Origin: Anaerolineaceae bacterium
GTDB lineage: Bacteria > Chloroflexota > Anaerolineae > Anaerolineales > Anaerolineaceae
DNA length: 50,369 nucleotides
Assembly (NCBI GenBank): GCA_029265815.1
Contig: JAJUGU010000012.1
Span: 1-50,369, forward strand
Reading direction: 5' to 3'
Numbering within the stretch: the stretch's first letter is position 1; each line of letters starts with the position of its first letter. Under the pieces are notes generated by a model that was given only the letters and a program-made list of their open reading frames with translations, searched no databases and was not told the origin of the DNA. The position numbers and the translations under genes were made by a program. This document shows, in pieces, positions 26,259 to 35,414 of this stretch.

Positions 26259-28368
26259 ATGGAGAAGGAAGGTAAATTTCAACAGGCACTGGCTGCCAGG
26301 CTGCATCGCGTTCGTGACTGGGGTAGCCAGTTAAATTGAACACTTCGTTGCGGGCAATATCCATCACGTAGATTTCAGCGTTTCCGTCGCGTTCTGAAGT
26401 GAATAGCAGCATCGATCCATCTGGTGACCAGTATGGCGCAGAATCAGACCCAGAATCTGTCAATTGTGTCACACCACCGCCGCGTTCAGCAAAAGGCGCA
26501 ATGTAAATATTACGTTTACTACCGGTCGTGCGTGTATAAGCGATCAGTTTTCCATCCAGGCTCAGATTTGGTTCTGAAACCAATCCCAGCCGCCCTTCAA
26601 CGGTCGAACGGTCAAAGTATTTGGATTCATCAAAGAGGCTGAATTTATCGCGCATATACAGGACGTCGACTCCATTGATTGATTGAACGAACAACAGGAA
26701 TTCACCATTGGGCGTCCAGGTGGCGTACAATTCAGCCCACTGGTCGCTTAATCGGGTCTGGTTAGAACCATCTGCATTCATTAAGAATAGTTGAGGGGTC
26801 TTGTCTTCGCGGTAAAAACTGGTGAAGGCGATCTTTTCACCGTCAGGCGACCAGGCAGCGTACCAGTCATTGTTTGCCCTGAGGCTGATATCTACCGGTT
26901 GAGGATTGGGCTGGCTGAGATCGAGCAGCCAGATATCGTCTTCCAGAGGGATGCCATTCGAAGACCGCCCGCTGTTAAACCCGGAATAGATTAATTTTGT
27001 GCCGTCAGGAGAAAACGAAGGTTTTGATTTATCGCCTTCATCGAAAGTAACCTGCACTGGATTGATTCCCCGCAGGTTTCCATCCTCGTCTCGAACAACG
27101 TCCATCATCCAGACCTGAAAATAACCATCCGCCTGGCGGTTGCTTACGTATGCTACTTTTCCACCCGTTCCCGCAGGCAAATAAGCAGGCAATATTGTTT
27201 CAGTTGGAAAAGGGACATCCGTTACAACTGGCGTCTCTGTATTCACAGCTGGTGTTTCGAGAGCGGTGGTGGGTTCTTCAGTTGCCAGGGTTGCCAGAAC
27301 TGTAGGAGATTCAGTGGTTACAACGGGTGGAAGACTGGTTTGTACCGGTGAAGTGTGAAAAACGCCCAGTTTTTCAAGGATGAAAAATCCGCTAATGCCC
27401 ACAAGCGCGACGGCGCATAACGCAATGATCAAACCAACCGGTGATCTCCGGGCTCTGCTTTTAACCTCAACCGCAGGCGGTGTGAACTGTGGAGGAGGAG
27501 GGGGTGTAAAAGGGCGGTTGGCAGCGACAATCGTCTTTTGATAAGGGGCAGGTTCAGGCAGTGGGTGAGTATTGCATAACGCATTGATAAAATCAGTGAT
27601 CGTACCAAACCGCTCTTCTGGCTTGACCTGCAAAGCTCTGTCAATGGCTTTGCATACATGATCAGGCAGATCGGGTTTTGCGATTTTAAGGGAAACATAC
27701 TCCTGACTGCCCATCATTCGTTGGGCGCTGTCTATGGGTGGAGTTCCGGTAAGCAAGTAATAAAGGGTGGCAGCCAGACTGTATTGATCTGAGTAAGGAC
27801 CGGTTCTCAGACCGCTCACCTGTTCGGGGGGAGCATAACCGGGTGTATAACCCCATGCACCTGAAAGCGTCTCTTGCGAGGGATCCCCCGTTTTTGCAAT
27901 GCCGAAATCTACCAGAACCACATCTCCTTCTGGCGTGAGTTTAATATTTGCAGGTTTCACATCTCGGTGGAATATGGGAGGTTTCTGGTTGTGCAGATAA
28001 TTCAGCGCGTTGCCCAGTTGTTCTGCCCATTTGATAACTTGTGACAGAGGAAAAGAATGTTTATTTTCCATCAAGGTTCGCAAGTCTTCACCGGCGATAT
28101 AATCCATCACCAGGTACTGGCTCTCACCGTCGGTAAAATAATCAATCACACGCGGAAGGCTGGGGTGTTTGAGCGCTGCCAACATGCGTGCTTCTCGGAT
28201 GAACTGTTCGGAAGCATGGGGATTCAGATTGTGGTTGGCTTTGACTGCTACCAGGGTAGCCAGACTCTGATCTTCGGCCAGGTACACTTCTCCCATGCCT
28301 CCCTGGCCCAGCTGCTTCAGTATTTTGTATCGAGATTTGAGCAAAAAACCGGGTTCAAGCTGTGTCAT
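26257..28368 (-). CDS. transmembrane Ser/Thr protein kinase with TolB/PD40-like propeller
   Basis: 703 residues from ATG 28368, chosen for its AAGGTGG ribosome site; a longer frame starts at 28416. The kinase domain has the glycine loop LGQGGMGEVY (about 20-29), VAVKAN lysine, HRDVKPANI catalytic loop, DFG (VDFGIAK) and APPEQ. A membrane helix follows at about 313-335, then a Thr/Pro linker. The extracellular part has repeated propeller blades (KPSFSPDGTKLIYSG, AAWSPDGEKIAFTS, APYWSPDGSMLLFTS). This is a bacterial Hanks-type receptor kinase that may sense an external ligand. No cognate phosphatase is adjacent. Confidence 0.93.
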   Translation of the reverse strand: MTQLEPGFLLKSRYKILKQLGQGGMGEVYLAEDQSLATLVAVKANHNLNPHASEQFIREARMLAALKHPSLPRVIDYFTDGESQYLVMDYIAGEDLRTLMENKHSFPLSQVIKWAEQLGNALNYLHNQKPPIFHRDVKPANIKLTPEGDVVLVDFGIAKTGDPSQETLSGAWGYTPGYAPPEQVSGLRTGPYSDQYSLAATLYYLLTGTPPIDSAQRMMGSQEYVSLKIAKPDLPDHVCKAIDRALQVKPEERFGTITDFINALCNTHPLPEPAPYQKTIVAANRPFTPPPPPQFTPPAVEVKSRARRSPVGLIIALCAVALVGISGFFILEKLGVFHTSPVQTSLPPVVTTESPTVLATLATEEPTTALETPAVNTETPVVTDVPFPTETILPAYLPAGTGGKVAYVSNRQADGYFQVWMMDVVRDEDGNLRGINPVQVTFDEGDKSKPSFSPDGTKLIYSGFNSGRSSNGIPLEDDIWLLDLSQPNPQPVDISLRANNDWYAAWSPDGEKIAFTSFYREDKTPQLFLMNADGSNQTRLSDQWAELYATWTPNGEFLLFVQSINGVDVLYMRDKFSLFDESKYFDRSTVEGRLGLVSEPNLSLDGKLIAYTRTTGSKRNIYIAPFAERGGGVTQLTDSGSDSAPYWSPDGSMLLFTSERDGNAEIYVMDIARNEVFNLTGYPSHERDAAWQPVPVEIYLPSP

Positions 28369-28476
28369 AATCCACCTTGAATTATGGAGGTTTATCGATG
28401 TTTTAATCATATCCAAAATACAAGAAAAGGGAAATGATATAATCAGCCAATCCTTATCGATGGAGTAAAAAATTCC

Positions 28477-28836
28477 ATGTCAAAAAAGAATAAAAGTTCA
28501 GATGAAGTATTGGTTCATAAGAAAATAAATGGCTGGTCTCTGACGAGCCTTTTACTGCCTGTGATCTTCATTGTCGTGCTTCTATTGCCGTGGCCTTCTA
28601 TGTTCATTTTACGAGATGACGTATTGGTCCCCAGGTTTATTCGTTGGGGTGCGGCTTTTGTTACTGGATTATTCATGATTATTACCGGAATTATTGGACT
28701 TGTGCGCAACAAGAAAAATGCTGGCCAGTATAAAGCGTCATGGCTGGGAATTATTGGTATCATTCTCGGGGCGGTCTTCTTTTTGCCTTCCGCTTTCTTC
28801 CTCGGTGATTATCTGATTTATACATTTCTGAGTTAA
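28477..28836 (+). CDS. small multi-pass membrane protein
   Basis: 119 residues with a charged Lys-rich start (SKKNKSSDEVLVHKK) and three hydrophobic segments (about 21-42, 53-73 and 88-115). It has a GGAG ribosome site 10 bases before the ATG. It is divergent from the kinase, and TATAAT at about 28438-28443 may be its promoter. No family recognised. Confidence 0.6.
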   Translation: MSKKNKSSDEVLVHKKINGWSLTSLLLPVIFIVVLLLPWPSMFILRDDVLVPRFIRWGAAFVTGLFMIITGIIGLVRNKKNAGQYKASWLGIIGIILGAVFFLPSAFFLGDYLIYTFLS

Positions 28837-28885
28837 CTGTCGTTCTAAGCCATCTCGCCTTCGACTGGAAGAAAGTACAACAATT

Positions 28886-28917
28886 CCCGCCAGAAAACAT
28901 GGCGGGTTTGTTATTTT
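28886..28917 (+). terminator. terminator after the small membrane protein
   Basis: A 7-bp stem (28886-28892 with 28900-28906, seven-base loop) followed by a T-rich stretch (TTTGTTATTTTT). Confidence 0.75.
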
Positions 28918-29041
28918 TCAGTATAAAGGATCCACGCTGAAGCTCTTGATTTTTCTGAATCGCGATACCTGAAGGTGTTGTACTATAGAAGGTGAATCGT
29001 GATTTCAAATTAAATTATTGGCGTATTCAACGGAGATGAAA

Positions 29042-29950
29042 ATGACTCAGGTGAATCATCCATCACAGCAAGACATCGACAGCGTCTTTGATTTCATGAA
29101 AAAGTGTGATATTGCGGAATTTGGTGAACCAGATACGATGTTTGAAGATCTGGAACAGCAGTGGGGAGAAATAAACATCCGACAGGATGCCTGGCTGGCC
29201 TTTGATGAGCAGGGGCAGGTGGTTGGATACTGTGATTTTGCCAAAGAAAATGAGAGCTTTAAGATTGATATTTACATTCATCTTACACTTTCGCCCGATG
29301 GTGTAGAAGATGAGCTAATGAGAAATTGTTTAGATCGGATTCGCAAAATTGCATCAGCTCACAACCCAGATAAAATTCCCGGTCTGGTTGGGTATGCGAT
29401 CCATTCAAATGTTCGCCAATGTCAGATTTACGAAAAGTATGGATTTGAGCGGGTAAACCATCATTTTCGCATGCAGATTGACTTTGTAGAACCTGTTGCA
29501 CCGCCACAATGGCCGGCACCATTCCGGCTGGATACCTATCACGAGACAGATGAAATGGAACTTTACCAGTTGATTCAGTCTGCTTTTAATTGGCCGGGGC
29601 ATATCACGCCGTCATTGGAATCTTGGCGTCAGCACATCTTCCGTGGCGGGCGATTTGATCCACAGCATTTCATTTTAGTTCGTAATGCAGAAAGATTGAT
29701 TGGTGCGGCATTATCTTATGACGAAGGGGTTCAAGGTTGGATCAGGCAACTGGCGATCCACAAAGATTATCAAGGAAAAGGTTTGGGTTCCATGCTGCTG
29801 CGGCAAATGTTTAGCATTTACAGCCAGAGAAATATCCCGCGTGTTGCGCTGGGGGTATCATCCACAAACGAGAAAGCCTGTCAATTTTATGAAAGGCATG
29901 GAATGTATCGCAGCAGACATTTTATTGAATATCGAAAAAAGCTGGAGTAA
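29042..29950 (+). CDS. tandem GNAT acetyltransferase
   Basis: 302 residues from ATG 29042, selected for its GGAG ribosome site 6 bases upstream. Two GNAT domains are visible: the N-terminal half (about 1-140) with QCQIYEKYGFERVNHHF, and the C-terminal half (about 155-300) with the acetyl-CoA loop QLAIHKDYQGKGLGSMLLRQM and ACQFYERHGM. Only the second carries the Q-x-x-G-x-G/A loop, so the first may be catalytically silent, as in mycothiol-synthase-like double GNATs. The substrate is unknown. Confidence 0.88.
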   Translation: MTQVNHPSQQDIDSVFDFMKKCDIAEFGEPDTMFEDLEQQWGEINIRQDAWLAFDEQGQVVGYCDFAKENESFKIDIYIHLTLSPDGVEDELMRNCLDRIRKIASAHNPDKIPGLVGYAIHSNVRQCQIYEKYGFERVNHHFRMQIDFVEPVAPPQWPAPFRLDTYHETDEMELYQLIQSAFNWPGHITPSLESWRQHIFRGGRFDPQHFILVRNAERLIGAALSYDEGVQGWIRQLAIHKDYQGKGLGSMLLRQMFSIYSQRNIPRVALGVSSTNEKACQFYERHGMYRSRHFIEYRKKLE

Positions 29951-29986
29951 ATCACCGGGAGGGTAGTTTGACGGGAAGGAAAGACT

Positions 29987-30508
29987 ATGTGGAAAGGACC
30001 AGAAAACCTATCGTCTGAAGATAGACCAATTTGGTCGGGACGTTATCAGGTGAGGGCTGAGATTACTTACCGTGACCGGCGTGGAAAACCCTCAACACTG
30101 CAGGTAATTCATTTTCAGCCGGATATGACCGAAGACGAAGCAGTGACTCTCCTTGACCCTCTTGGTATTACACGGGAAACGAAAGATTTTCACAACATCG
30201 TTTCGCAAGCGAGAGACACCTTTTCGAGTGACCAGGCGGAGGCTTTGGTTGTTTATTTAAACAAACGCAAGGGTACCAGGGCGTATGTGAAGCCTGCATA
30301 CGTACCAATACCAGGCCTAATAGGGGCAAGTGCCATTCCCTTACTGCCATCTATGCGCGACCGAAGTGTCTATAAACTCTATCTTGAACCCGGTTACGAT
30401 CTAGATTTCAGAGTAGAAGCGGTCAACATCAAGGTTTACATCAATATGGCACATTTTTTCAGGGAAATAAAAGAATATGAAAATCCGGCAAACGGAAATA
30501 ATTCGTGA
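29987..30508 (+). CDS. hypothetical protein
   Basis: 173 residues from ATG 29987 with an AAGGAAAG-like ribosome site. The sequence is soluble and beta-rich with a conserved-looking central stretch (AYVKPAYVPIPGLIGASAIP) but no recognised domain. It follows the GNAT gene by 36 bases on the same strand. Confidence 0.55.
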   Translation: MWKGPENLSSEDRPIWSGRYQVRAEITYRDRRGKPSTLQVIHFQPDMTEDEAVTLLDPLGITRETKDFHNIVSQARDTFSSDQAEALVVYLNKRKGTRAYVKPAYVPIPGLIGASAIPLLPSMRDRSVYKLYLEPGYDLDFRVEAVNIKVYINMAHFFREIKEYENPANGNNS

Positions 30509-30579
30509 TGACTTTGATGCGTTAATAGATTTTTTGAGCAGATTTGAAACAGGGAGATCACAGGAAGGCAGGGTGAAAA

Positions 30580-30744
30580 ATGATTTTGAATTTGATCGGT
30601 ATCCCATTGTTCATACTACTGATCATTTCACTCTTAGGATTGGTGATTGGATTCATTGTAAAAAAGAAGAAACTTGTGCAGGTTTCTTTTATAACGCTGG
30701 TGGTTGTGGTTATGATCTATTTCATTCTTTCGTTTATTTTTTGA
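30580..30744 (+). CDS. 54-residue two-helix membrane peptide
   Basis: Read directly from the sequence: ATG at 30580, TGA at 30742-30744. The peptide starts MILNLIGIPLFILLIISL and has two hydrophobic helices (about 2-26 and 34-54) around a KKKK turn. A purine-rich ribosome site (GGCAGGG) lies about 6 bases upstream. Its membrane-hairpin character argues that this is the real gene here, rather than the overlapping 92-residue frame at 30477-30755. Function unknown; such hairpins can be toxins, complex subunits or holin-like proteins. Confidence 0.5.
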   Translation: MILNLIGIPLFILLIISLLGLVIGFIVKKKKLVQVSFITLVVVVMIYFILSFIF

Positions 30745-31067
30745 AGAAATTTTGATATTTTGGCCACTTGCCTTGTAGTTGGGATTGAATTAATTTTTGA
30801 ATAAACGAATCAAAAGTCCCTGGAGGTAAATTGCCAAAGGGTAGCGGTTGAGAATTCAATAACTGATGGGGGTATAACGAGATTTGGTCAGATATAAAAA
30901 AGCAGCTACCAGTAAGGTTTTCACCGCGCCGCGAAAAGAATGGATCTGTCAATGCTATTCATAGATTTTTAGAATATATTAGATGTGATTGAAACAACAA
31001 ACTTCAGGCTTTAGCTCTCAATTTTCATCTGGCCAGCCTCCCCTGAGATTTTTCTGGAGGATTTATG
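30745..31067. other. gap without a supportable gene
   Basis: This 323-base stretch has only one short minus-strand frame (30734-30952, 72 residues) with no domain, no clear ribosome site and overlap with the plus-strand peptide. I see no repeat, terminator or RNA gene here. Confidence 0.4.
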
Positions 31068-31828
31068 TTAAATAATCATAGCGATCCCGAGAACGGCGAA
31101 AACGCTACTAGCGGTCCGATTCAAGATCACATCTGGCACCCTGTTCGCGAGGCGGGTAGATAATATACCACTCAGTACGGCTGCAATTGTGATGATGATC
31201 CCAGCAGCATAGTTAACGTTACCTTGAGGTCGTACCCCACAATGTCTAAAACAGCGGTCATCGTTATGATCAGGGAGGATGTTCTCACGACCAGACGAGG
31301 GGGATATTTTAAAATCCCGAGTAGCAGAAGCAGAAACATCAATCTTCCGCCTGCATCGAATAACCCACGAATGACACCTAGAATCAACCCGAATCCAACT
31401 GTGATTAATTGATTCTCTGCATTCATGGCTGAAGTTTAGAATCAGAGATTTCGCGTGCTGGTCATCTATTTTTCAACCACATTGATATGGTCATTAGAAA
31501 TAAAAAAAGACAACAAATCCTTTACTCATCAATTCATTTGGCACAGCGAGATTGGCAATTAGTGCACCTCCCTGTGCGTCAAGGATTGTTATAAGCGTCA
31601 GCCAAAACAGAGTATTAATTTTCACATTGACCTGAAGATAATGAGTAATGGCTACAATCAGTGGTGTGACCATAGCCACACTAAGGCTTGTGCCTGCTGA
31701 GGTGTGCGCAGGGTACCCTAGTAAAAGGATTGAATCGGGTAAACCAATAGATCACTGCCGGCACCCGTGATGCCAACGATCAATCCGGTGGCGAGTCCAA
31801 TCAAAGCTTCAATCTCAAAAGCGATCAT
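31068..31828 (-). pseudogene. TauE/SafE-type permease, broken
   Basis: Pieces of one membrane permease are spread over different frames. From ATG 31828: FEIEALIGLATGLIVGITGAG, then a stop. In another frame: GYPAHTSAGTSLSVAMVTPL, matching the TauE/SafE signature G-x-P-P-H-x-A-V-G-T-S, until a stop near 31494. Then MNAENQLITVGFGLILGV (31426-31172) repeats the domain: ILGVIRGLFDAGGRL and YPPRLVVRTSSLIITMTAV. A last frame, GIIITIAAVLSGILSTRLAN, runs to the stop at 31068. TauE/SafE proteins export sulfite, sulfonate or other anions. At least two frameshifts and one stop make it non-functional as one chain. Confidence 0.85.
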
Positions 31829-31930
31829 GAACAGCGCAATCTGATCTCGTCAGAAATAATACATGATTATTTCGGATCAATTCCAGGATGGGAATCTTTA
31901 TCTTATGTTAGATAGATGTGAATATTGATA

Positions 31931-31954
31931 AAAAAAGACCCGACAGGGTCTTTT
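31931..31954 (-). terminator. terminator after tRNA-Gly
   Basis: A 9-bp stem (31933-31941 with 31946-31954, loop GACA). On the minus strand it is followed by a T-run, so it ends transcription of the tRNA gene. Confidence 0.85.
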
Positions 31955-31957
31955 AGG

Positions 31958-32028
31958 AGCGGGCAACGGGAATCGAACCCGTCTAAGTAGCTTGGAAGGC
32001 TACCGCACTACCACTATGCTATGCCCGC
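31958..32028 (-). tRNA. tRNA-Gly(UCC)
   Basis: The minus strand folds as a tRNA: acceptor arm GCGGGCA with TGCCCGC, D arm with AGTGGTAGT, anticodon stem GTAGC/GCTAC around loop CTTCCAA (anticodon TCC, glycine), T arm GACGGGTTCGATTCCCGTT, discriminator T. The 3' CCA is not encoded (CCT follows). Length is 71 bases. Confidence 0.96.
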
Positions 32029-32072
32029 ATCACGCAAGCGATTATAATACAACCTTTGCAAAAAAGGCAAGG

Positions 32073-32106
32073 TTATCGGCGGGGAGAGGAATCTCCCCGC
32101 CGATAA
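32073..32106 (-). terminator. strong hairpin after pepF
   Basis: A perfect 15-bp stem (32073-32087 with 32092-32106, loop GGAA), placed 5 bases after the pepF stop on the minus strand. The T-run on the minus strand is not immediate (AACCTTGCC, then T6), so it may work as a terminator or a 3'-end stabiliser. Confidence 0.65.
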
Positions 32107-32111
32107 AAAAA

Positions 32112-33923
32112 TTAGCCAACCAGTTCACAATAACGCTCTACGCGTTTTTCAATGACCTTGATGCTGTTTTGCCAGAAAGTCTTGTTGCGGATGTCAATGC
32201 CAAAGCGTGATGCCACATCAGCTGCACTGGCTTCGCCCGTACTTGCAAGCAGGTCCATGTAATCTTTTACGAAGGCAGAACCGCGTTCCTGGTAAATGGC
32301 ATACAGGCCGATGCCAAACAGAAGGCCAAACGCGTAAGGGAAGTTATAAAATGAAAGCGCTGCGGAATAATAGTGAGGTTTCCACGTCCACATCCATTTT
32401 TGTAGATAGCGTTCGTCAAGACCATCTCCATACGTTGCTTTTTGGGCATCGAGCATGATCTCGCATAATTCATCTGCGTCAAGTTCGGTTTTTTCTCGTC
32501 TTTCGAATACTTCTTTTTCAAACAAGTAACGAGAGAAAATATCTACAATGACCTGAGAATCGTTGTTGAGCTGCGTTTCAAGGATGGCAAGCTCTTCTTG
32601 CCTGTTTTTCGTTTCTTTGAGTGCAGCTGACGTAACGATGGTCTCGTTCATAATTGAAGCAGTCTCAGCCAGGGTCATTGGAGTGAACTTCTGGATTTCG
32701 GTTTTGCCTGCTTTTATGGCACAGTAGTTGTGGAATCCATGGCCAAGTTCGTGCGCCAACGTGGATACTTGATCTAGTGAACCGTCGAAGTTGCTCAGAA
32801 TGCGGCTTTCTCCAACTCCAGGCACTTCCATACAAAAAGCGCCGCCACGTTTCCCTTCACGCTGTTCGGCATCAATCCAATGATGATCAAAGGCATATCG
32901 GGCAAACGACTCTAATTCTTGAGAGAAATTTGTGAAATTTTTAAGAATAAACTCTTTGGCTTCGTCAAAAGAAAAGGTGGATTTCATTTCACCCACCGGC
33001 GCAAACAAATCCCACCAGGCCAGTTTTTCTTTGCCTAGAAGCTTTGCTTTGGCTTTAAAGTAACGGCGGAACATTGGGAAGGATTCTTGCATGGTGCTGA
33101 GCATGGCTTCTAATGTCTCGCGATCGATATGAGCGAAATCGATCGCACTGTGCAGGGCGTCCTTGCGACCGCGGTGGCGGTTGAGGGTATTTACTTCTCC
33201 CTTAATCCCGTTAATGCAGGCTGCCAGGGGCTCTTTGACAGATTCCCACATTTTGTTTTCTGCTTCATATCCACGGCGGCGGATTTCAGCATCTGGGTGA
33301 CTGCGCAAGTTGATCAGGGCAGGCGCAGGCAGTTTTTGAACTTTACCGTCCAACTCGAATTCAACACTCAGCTGAGAAGTGATCGTTCCCTGCAATTTTT
33401 CCCAGGCGTTTGATCCGCTCAGGCTCAGTTCTGAAGCAAGTACTTCTTCTGCTTCTGACATTAAATATTTGCTCTGTTTCACTGTTTCTTCGAGAAAATA
33501 TTTATGTGCTGACAGAACAGGATCAGCTTTCACCATCTCGGGAAGCCGGTCTGCAATTTTGCCAAACCATTTGAGTAAAAGTACATCGACCCTATCTCTT
33601 TTTACTCTTACCTGGTCGTATTCAGAGAGTTTCTTAAGCGCTTCTTTATTATAAGAGTCAGTAGCAATGAACGATTCAAGATATGCACGCAAGGTTCCAG
33701 AAACTAAAAGAAGCTGGTTATATTTCTCAATCAGTACACTGGCAAAATTGGCCAGTTTGTTGGTTTCGCTTTTTGAGTCCAAATCAGCAGCTTTTTCTCG
33801 TAATAATGCCTCTTCTTCGTCAATTAGATTTTTAAATTTTTCGAAATCACTGGCATATTCTGGAGATGATAAGGAAGGGTAAACATTTGACAGATCCCAG
33901 CGAGGTGGTTTTTGTGCTGACAT
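32112..33923 (-). CDS. pepF: oligoendopeptidase F (M3 metallopeptidase)
   Basis: 603 residues with the M3 zinc motif STLAHELGHGFHNY (HExxH: HELGH) at about residue 392 and the downstream Glu segment ETASIMNETIV. N-terminal WDLSNVYPSL and C-terminal YNFPYAFGLLFGIGLY are typical of the pepF/M3 family. It cleaves short peptides in the cytoplasm. An AAGGAG ribosome site precedes the ATG. The gene stands alone. Confidence 0.95.
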   Translation of the reverse strand: MSAQKPPRWDLSNVYPSLSSPEYASDFEKFKNLIDEEEALLREKAADLDSKSETNKLANFASVLIEKYNQLLLVSGTLRAYLESFIATDSYNKEALKKLSEYDQVRVKRDRVDVLLLKWFGKIADRLPEMVKADPVLSAHKYFLEETVKQSKYLMSEAEEVLASELSLSGSNAWEKLQGTITSQLSVEFELDGKVQKLPAPALINLRSHPDAEIRRRGYEAENKMWESVKEPLAACINGIKGEVNTLNRHRGRKDALHSAIDFAHIDRETLEAMLSTMQESFPMFRRYFKAKAKLLGKEKLAWWDLFAPVGEMKSTFSFDEAKEFILKNFTNFSQELESFARYAFDHHWIDAEQREGKRGGAFCMEVPGVGESRILSNFDGSLDQVSTLAHELGHGFHNYCAIKAGKTEIQKFTPMTLAETASIMNETIVTSAALKETKNRQEELAILETQLNNDSQVIVDIFSRYLFEKEVFERREKTELDADELCEIMLDAQKATYGDGLDERYLQKWMWTWKPHYYSAALSFYNFPYAFGLLFGIGLYAIYQERGSAFVKDYMDLLASTGEASAADVASRFGIDIRNKTFWQNSIKVIEKRVERYCELVG

Positions 33924-34060
33924 AAGGTCTCCTTAGAATTAGTAATAACATTTTGATTATAAGTCAAATCGCAATACAATATGGTTGCTAGAATACGACA
34001 ACTTCTTCAATTTCTCGTATATATTAATAATGAAAAAATACCAAGAAAGGGAGCTGTAAT

Positions 34061-34726
34061 ATGAGCGATCAGTATGTAAACCAGGAACGTAGGGATGTCA
34101 GTGGATTTTCACGTTTACTTTTCAAGGGGGTGGGGAAGATCGAATTAGAACAGGGTGACCATGAGGAATTGACCATCGAAGCGAATCAGGAAGTTCTCTC
34201 TCGTATTCATACAGACGTTAAGGACGGATTACTAACCATTCACTATGAATCGGATTGGAAGGACTGGACCGGAGTTCGTTTCCTTGGTGGAGATAAAATC
34301 GTTTTCCGCCTGATGATGCGTGAAATAAAATCTCTTGCCATCTCTGGGGTCGGAAATATCGATGCGGCTCGGATTGCATCAGACCAGTTGGAATTAGCCC
34401 TTTCTGGCCCTGGAGTCATGACTATTGGAACGCTTAACGTTGGCACATTAAAACTCGATCTTTCTGGTGTGGGTTCAATGGACCTGGCTGGAACGGCAGC
34501 CAATCTTGAAGTTGCACTGAGTGGAGCAGGCACAGTGAAGGCATCGCGCCTTGAAGCTGATAAGATCACCGTAAGGTTGTCAGGTGTTGGCACTGCAACA
34601 GTGTGGGCGAAAACTGTTTTGGATGCATCCATCTCAGGGGCAGGTGTGATTGAGTATTATGGAAAACCGCAGATTATTGAAAAAAGTTCCGGCCTTGGTG
34701 TGTTAAAATATTTGGGTTCCAGGTAA
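34061..34726 (+). CDS. head-GIN (DUF2807) domain protein without signal peptide
   Basis: 221 residues with the repeated SGxGxx pattern of the DUF2807 head-GIN fold: LAISGVGNIDAA, LALSGPGVMTIG, LDLSGVGSMDLAG, VALSGAGTVKAS and VRLSGVGTATV, each adding a turn of a beta helix. Proteins of this group are usually exported adhesin-like proteins with a signal peptide; none is visible here. The start has a GGGAG ribosome site 8 bases upstream. Its role is unknown, and its neighbour is the ECF S component 32 bases downstream. Confidence 0.85.
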   Translation: MSDQYVNQERRDVSGFSRLLFKGVGKIELEQGDHEELTIEANQEVLSRIHTDVKDGLLTIHYESDWKDWTGVRFLGGDKIVFRLMMREIKSLAISGVGNIDAARIASDQLELALSGPGVMTIGTLNVGTLKLDLSGVGSMDLAGTAANLEVALSGAGTVKASRLEADKITVRLSGVGTATVWAKTVLDASISGAGVIEYYGKPQIIEKSSGLGVLKYLGSR

Positions 34727-34758
34727 TCAATCTGGTATAACTATTTGAGGAGTTAGAA

Positions 34759-35349
34759 ATGCCACAGAATCGGACGAGGAAAATTGTTGTCACCGCAGTT
34801 CTTTCAGCCATTACAATAGTTTTAGGATTACTTCCAATGGGGGGGTATATCCCCTTTGCCGGGATTTCAATCACCATTCTCACTATCCCGGTCATCATTG
34901 GTGCAGTACTTGAAGGACCGATCGTTGGTGCAGGAATTGGTTTGATATTTGGTTTGACCTCTATGTATCAGGCTGCAACTGCGCCCAAGAGTCCGCTCGA
35001 TCCATTGTTTGTGAACCCCTTACTGTCTGTAATTCCGCGCATGCTGATTGGGCCGGTTGCATGGCTTGTCTGGAGTGCTTTAAAGCGCTGGAAGGTTATT
35101 GGTCTTCTTGCGGCTGGATTCTTTGGAAGCTACACAAACACAGTTTTTGTGTTGGCCGCCTTGGGATTGATCTTTGGAAAAGACAGCCGTGTGCTTGAAG
35201 TATTTGGCGACCAGGTATGGAAAGCCCTGGGCGGAGTTGCCATTGCATCCGGTGCGCCTGAAGCAGGTGTGGCGGCAGTAGTGGTATTAATTGTCACTGC
35301 AGCCTACCTGCAATTTACCTTTGGCAAGAAAAAAGGTGCGAATCTGTAG
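34759..35349 (+). CDS. ECF transporter S component (substrate-binding)
   Basis: 196 residues with about six hydrophobic helices and the features of small ECF S components: a basic start, VVTAVLSAITIVLGLLP, PFAGISITILTIPVIIGAVLEGPIVGA and Ala/Gly-rich helices. S components bind a vitamin or metal and dock on the EcfT/EcfA module. The resemblance is to the pantothenate/unknown-substrate S subfamily, but the substrate is not determined. It lies beside, and convergent with, the minus-strand ecfT. Confidence 0.85.
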   Translation: MPQNRTRKIVVTAVLSAITIVLGLLPMGGYIPFAGISITILTIPVIIGAVLEGPIVGAGIGLIFGLTSMYQAATAPKSPLDPLFVNPLLSVIPRMLIGPVAWLVWSALKRWKVIGLLAAGFFGSYTNTVFVLAALGLIFGKDSRVLEVFGDQVWKALGGVAIASGAPEAGVAAVVVLIVTAAYLQFTFGKKKGANL

Positions 35350-35372
35350 CTCGAAATAAATCTGATACACAG

Positions 35373-35414
35373 ATAATTGTCTCACACGCAGAAGATGGCG
35401 AGTGAGACAATTAT
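35373..35414. terminator. hairpin between convergent S-component and ecfT genes
   Basis: A perfect 13-bp stem (35373-35385 with 35402-35414, 16-base loop) that includes the ecfT stop codon. T-runs are weak, so it is a possible bidirectional terminator. Confidence 0.5.

Noticed and set aside
30477-30755. A 92-residue frame overlapping the membrane peptide
   Set aside because: It starts inside the preceding gene, has no domain, and competes with a better-supported membrane peptide. Kept only as an alternative.
30734-30952. A 72-residue minus-strand frame
   Set aside because: No ribosome site or family; it overlaps the plus-strand peptide.
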